From NCBI GenBank assembly GCA_036655775.1, contig JAVVPL010000080.1, forward strand, positions 1-10,127: a stretch of 10,127 nucleotides of DNA. Reading direction: 5' to 3'. The stretch's first letter is position 1. Each line of letters starts with the position of its first letter. Position numbers and translations under genes: made by a program. The notes below the pieces were generated by a model. That model had not been told where the DNA came from, made no database searches, and worked only from the letters and a program-made list of their open reading frames with translations. Of this stretch, positions 7,657-10,127 are shown one piece after another. The stretch comes from JAVVPL01 sp036655775. GTDB taxonomy: Bacteria > Bacteroidota > Bacteroidia > Bacteroidales > P3.

Positions 7657-8946
7657 TTAAATTAGTTCCGCATATAAATCATGAGGCTCGGCTTCAGTAA
7701 TCCGAACTTGATAAAATTCACCTAAGGTCAATTCGCCATCTTCTATGGCAATCAAAACCTCATCATCCACTTCAGGGGAATCAAATTCAGTACGTCCTAT
7801 ATAGTAATCCCCTTCTTCCCTATCCAGCAATATACGAAATTCCTTGCCTATTTTATTTTCGTTAATGGATAAAGAAATGGTTTCTTGTATCTCCATAATT
7901 TCGTCAGCTCTTCTTTGTTTTTCTTTATCAGAAACCAAATCACCCAATTCATAAGCCGACGTACCCTCCTCGGGAGAGTAAGTAAATACACCTAAACGTT
8001 CAAATCTAAAATCACTTACAAATTGTTTTAAATCTTCAAAATCTTTTTCAGTTTCATTTGGATAACCCACAATCAAAGTGGTTCTAAAGGCGGCATTAGG
8101 CAATTGTTCACGCAAATAAGTCATTAAAGCCATGCTCTCTTCTTTGGTAGTAGAACGCTTCATTGAATGGAGTACTTCTGTACTAATGTGCTGTAATGGG
8201 ATATCTATGTATTTACAAAGTTTAGGCTCCTCTTTTATAAGTTTTATTAATTCTTCAGGAAACGCATGTGGGTATAAATATTGTAGACGAATCCACTCTA
8301 AACCTTCAATCTTAGCCATTTCTTGAATTAATTCAGGAAGTGCTTGTCGCTGATACAAATCAATTCCATAATAGGTCAAATCTTGTTCTATCAAAATCAA
8401 TTCTTTCACCCCTTGTGCAACCAATTGACGGGCTTCTTCCAAAATTTCTTCCTTAGGCCTAGAAAGATGTTCTCCTCGTATTAGGGGAATTGCACAAAAA
8501 GCACATTTACGATTACAACCCTCTGCTATTTTAAGATAGGCATAATGAGATGGCGTTGTAAGAAATCGATCTAAATTTTCAAGAGGTTTATTTTCTTCGA
8601 TAATCGTTTGTAAAACCTCTTCCATTTGATGCACTCCAAACCAAGTATCTACCCCTTCTATTTCCTTAGACAATTCATCTCGATAACGCTGAGCTAGGCA
8701 TCCCATTACATATAATCTTTTGATTTTACCCATCATTCGCAAATGGGCAGCACGCAAAATATAATCTATGGACTCTTGTTTAGCATCTCCAATAAATCCA
8801 CAAGTATTGATAAGTACCACATCTGGATTTTTAATATCTTCCGCCTCAATGAGAGTCCAGTGATTGCGAACTAAATTACCCATTAATATTTCTGAATCCA
8901 CTGTGTTTTTAGAACAACCGAGACTAATTATTTTAATTGTATTCAT
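7657..8946 (-). CDS. rimO: Ribosomal protein S12 methylthiotransferase
   Basis: RimO is a radical-SAM enzyme with two [4Fe-4S] clusters that adds a methylthio group to a conserved aspartate of ribosomal protein uS12. The 429 residues cover the N-terminal UPF0004 domain with Cys11, Cys49 and Cys83, the radical-SAM motif C-x3-C-x2-C in EGCNRKCAFCAIP (Cys144, 148, 151), and a C-terminal TRAM domain from about 362. SPEVDDEV in the TRAM domain and the acidic C-terminal region favour RimO over the tRNA enzyme MiaB. The start MNTIKIISLGCSKN at 8946 lies 33 bp after the ftsY stop, so it is probably expressed with ftsY. It converges with the barrel-protein gene, whose stop is 17 bp away. No terminator hairpin is visible between them. 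Confidence 0.96.
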   Translation of the reverse strand: MNTIKIISLGCSKNTVDSEILMGNLVRNHWTLIEAEDIKNPDVVLINTCGFIGDAKQESIDYILRAAHLRMMGKIKRLYVMGCLAQRYRDELSKEIEGVDTWFGVHQMEEVLQTIIEENKPLENLDRFLTTPSHYAYLKIAEGCNRKCAFCAIPLIRGEHLSRPKEEILEEARQLVAQGVKELILIEQDLTYYGIDLYQRQALPELIQEMAKIEGLEWIRLQYLYPHAFPEELIKLIKEEPKLCKYIDIPLQHISTEVLHSMKRSTTKEESMALMTYLREQLPNAAFRTTLIVGYPNETEKDFEDLKQFVSDFRFERLGVFTYSPEEGTSAYELGDLVSDKEKQRRADEIMEIQETISLSINENKIGKEFRILLDREEGDYYIGRTEFDSPEVDDEVLIAIEDGELTLGEFYQVRITEAEPHDLYAELI

Positions 8947-8950
8947 CTGC

Positions 8951-8962
8951 TTAAACGTTTAA
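8951..8962. repeat. 12-bp perfect palindrome between ftsY and rimO
   Basis: TTAAACGTTTAA is a perfect inverted repeat with no spacer, placed 4 bp upstream of the rimO start codon and 17 bp after the ftsY stop. It could be a protein-binding site or, as RNA, fold weakly over the rimO start region. Without a second copy in the window its meaning is unknown, and chance is a real alternative in AT-rich DNA. Confidence 0.35.
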
Positions 8963-8979
8963 TGCCCTATGTAAAGAGC

Positions 8980-9930
8980 TTAATTGAAAAGGGTTTCGAC
9001 AAAGGCATGGCGATCAAATAACTGCAAATCGGTCATTTTTTCTCCAATTCCGATATATTTGACAGGAATTTTAAACTGATCTGAAATTCCAATCACAACT
9101 CCTCCTTTGGCGGTACCATCTAATTTGGTCAAGGCTAAAGCCGTTACTTCAGTTGCAGCAGTAAATTGGCGAGCTTGCTCTATGGCATTTTGCCCTGTGG
9201 AAGCATCTAAAACTAACAAGACTTCATGCGGAGCATCGGGAACTATTTTTGTCATTACTTGCTTGATTTTTGAAAGTTCATTCATCAAATTGACTTTATT
9301 GTGCAAGCGTCCTGCCGTATCAATAATCACTACATCTGCATTTTTAGCTTGTGCCGATTTCAAGGTATCAAAAGCCACAGAAGCGGGATCCGAACCCATA
9401 GATTGAGAAACCATAGGAACATCTACGCGTTGTGCCCATGTTTGCAATTGTTCTATGGCCGCAGCACGAAACGTATCTGCTGCTCCCAATACCACCTGTG
9501 CACCTGCTTGCTTAAATTGATAAGCCATTTTGCCAATCGTGGTTGTTTTACCCACTCCATTCACGCCCACAACCATGATCACATACGGTTTTTTATCTAC
9601 AGGCGTTTGAAAATCAATCGAATTTCCTGCTAAATTTTCATTCAATAAAACAGCTATTTCTTCCTTTAGCACTCTATTCAAGTCATTTACACCCATATAT
9701 TTATCACGAGCAATACGCGTTTGAATACGTTCAATAATTTTAAGTGTGGTCTCAACACCTACATCAGAACTAATCAAAATTTCTTCCAAATTATCTAAAA
9801 CCTCTTCATCTACGGTTGATTTTCCAACCACTGCTTTTGCAATTTTTGCAAAAACATTTTCCTTGGTTTTAGATAAACCCTGTGTCAAGTCGCCTTGCTT
9901 ATTTTTCGTAAAAAAAGAAAAAATGCCCAT
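8980..9930 (-). CDS. ftsY: Signal recognition particle receptor GTPase FtsY
   Basis: FtsY is the membrane-associated receptor that docks SRP-ribosome complexes for co-translational insertion. I chose the ATG at 9930 (MGIFSFFTKNK, 316 residues). The ATG at 9966 adds 12 unconserved residues and would start in the U-run of the terminator before the gene. The N domain covers about 20-110. The G domain follows: G1 GVNGVGKTT (122-130), DTFRAAA (152-158), G3 DTAGRLHNK (204-212), G4 TKLD (268-271) and GIGE (294-297). There is no long acidic A domain as in E. coli; only about 20 residues with a Phe-rich start precede the N domain, the compact form common in this phylum. Downstream lies rimO; upstream, across a terminator, the DUF4295 gene. 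Confidence 0.97.
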   Translation of the reverse strand: MGIFSFFTKNKQGDLTQGLSKTKENVFAKIAKAVVGKSTVDEEVLDNLEEILISSDVGVETTLKIIERIQTRIARDKYMGVNDLNRVLKEEIAVLLNENLAGNSIDFQTPVDKKPYVIMVVGVNGVGKTTTIGKMAYQFKQAGAQVVLGAADTFRAAAIEQLQTWAQRVDVPMVSQSMGSDPASVAFDTLKSAQAKNADVVIIDTAGRLHNKVNLMNELSKIKQVMTKIVPDAPHEVLLVLDASTGQNAIEQARQFTAATEVTALALTKLDGTAKGGVVIGISDQFKIPVKYIGIGEKMTDLQLFDRHAFVETLFN

Positions 9931-9968
9931 ATCTTTTAGTATTGATGTTAGAACTCTTGTAAACACAA

Positions 9969-9997
9969 AAAGAGAGCCTCAAAAGGAGACTCTCTTT
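9969..9997 (-). terminator. Rho-independent terminator between the DUF4295 gene and ftsY
   Basis: AAAGAGAG (9969-9976) pairs with CTCTCTTT (9990-9997). A C/A mismatch follows, then CTC (9978-9980) pairs with GAG (9986-9988) around a 5-base loop. Transcribed on the minus strand, the stem is followed by a run of five U (its last three lie in the stem's A/U base), then GUGUUU. That fits termination of the ribosomal-type operon ending in the DUF4295 gene. Its position about 40 bp before the ftsY start also allows partial read-through. Confidence 0.75.
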
Positions 9998-10024
9998 ATC
10001 TTATAGAAAGGCATCGGCAAAGGT

Positions 10025-10127
10025 TTATTTTTGCGCGAAATGCTCTTTTACTTTATCGTTAGGAATAATTTCTTCTTTAAAGGTATAGGCTCCTGTTTTA
10101 GGAGATCTTACCATACGAATTACTTTT
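10025..10127 (-). CDS. DUF4295-type small ribosome-associated protein, C-terminal part (partial)
   Basis: The minus strand is open from the window edge (first full codon at 10126) to a TAA at 10027-10025. It gives 33 residues beginning KVIRMVRSPKTGAYTFKEE and ending VKEHFAQK. I recognise this as the end of the roughly 50-residue DUF4295 family of Bacteroidota. It is typically encoded after rpmB and rpmG (ribosomal proteins L28 and L33) and before ftsY, so those two genes are probably just outside the window. The peptide is short and basic, as expected for an rRNA-bound protein. From memory and not with certainty, this family may be the protein named bL38 in the Flavobacterium ribosome structure. 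Confidence 0.8.
   Translation of the reverse strand, partial: KVIRMVRSPKTGAYTFKEEIIPNDKVKEHFAQK

Noticed and set aside
9107..9633. Open frames on the plus strand opposite ftsY
   Set aside because: Two overlapping frames lie opposite the GTPase motifs of ftsY. Their Cys- and Ser-rich translations look like antisense of a conserved gene.
1..10127. Search for mobile elements, CRISPR arrays, tRNAs, rRNAs, phage or defence genes
   Set aside because: No transposase or integrase motifs, spaced direct repeats, tRNA-like cloverleafs or toxin-antitoxin pairs were seen. Nearly all sequence is accounted for by housekeeping genes, with no gene-free stretch over 300 bases.

Overview
The window looks like a piece of a Bacteroidota chromosome, most likely from a flavobacterium-like lineage, taken from a draft or metagenome scaffold. 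Four things point there: it is AT-rich; starts are preceded by A-rich stretches with no convincing Shine-Dalgarno sequence; TAnnTTTG-type -7 promoter boxes occur in the one divergent intergenic region; and the gene set and order fit (a DUF4295 small protein followed by ftsY and rimO, a ComEC without nuclease domain, outer-membrane proteins with Bacteroidota-style signal peptides). Two short runs of N (3000-3009 and 7031-7044) are scaffold gaps, and each distorts the gene it interrupts.

Layout. Positions 1-80 hold the C-terminal end of a probable outer-membrane beta-barrel protein. It is followed closely by a plus-strand run: nth (endonuclease III), lpxB (lipid A disaccharide synthase), a SpoIID/LytB-domain secreted protein and a ComEC/Rec2 membrane protein. 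Spacings are 4 bp of overlap to about 16 bp, so this is probably one transcription unit. It meets, stop codon to stop codon with 4 bp shared, a minus-strand pair: xth (exonuclease III) followed by an OmpA-domain lipoprotein. Upstream of xth lies a 124-bp divergent promoter region, from which slyD (FKBP-type peptidyl-prolyl isomerase) is read on the plus strand. After the second gap comes a small outer-membrane barrel protein that has lost its first residues. The right end is a minus-strand group read from right to left: the end of a DUF4295 gene, a Rho-independent terminator, ftsY (SRP receptor) and rimO (ribosomal protein S12 methylthiotransferase).

How the genes fit together. Two base-excision-repair nucleases (Nth and exonuclease III) sit in separate operons. 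Envelope building is represented by LpxB, the SpoIID-like peptidoglycan protein, the OmpA-like lipoprotein and the two barrel proteins. The right end concerns ribosomes and co-translational targeting. All complete genes belong to well-known families. I found no mobile element, CRISPR array, tRNA, rRNA, phage gene or defence system, and no evidence of an undescribed multi-gene system. The most useful observations are the two gap artefacts, the overlooked fragments at the two window ends, the terminator in front of ftsY and the divergent xth/slyD promoters.
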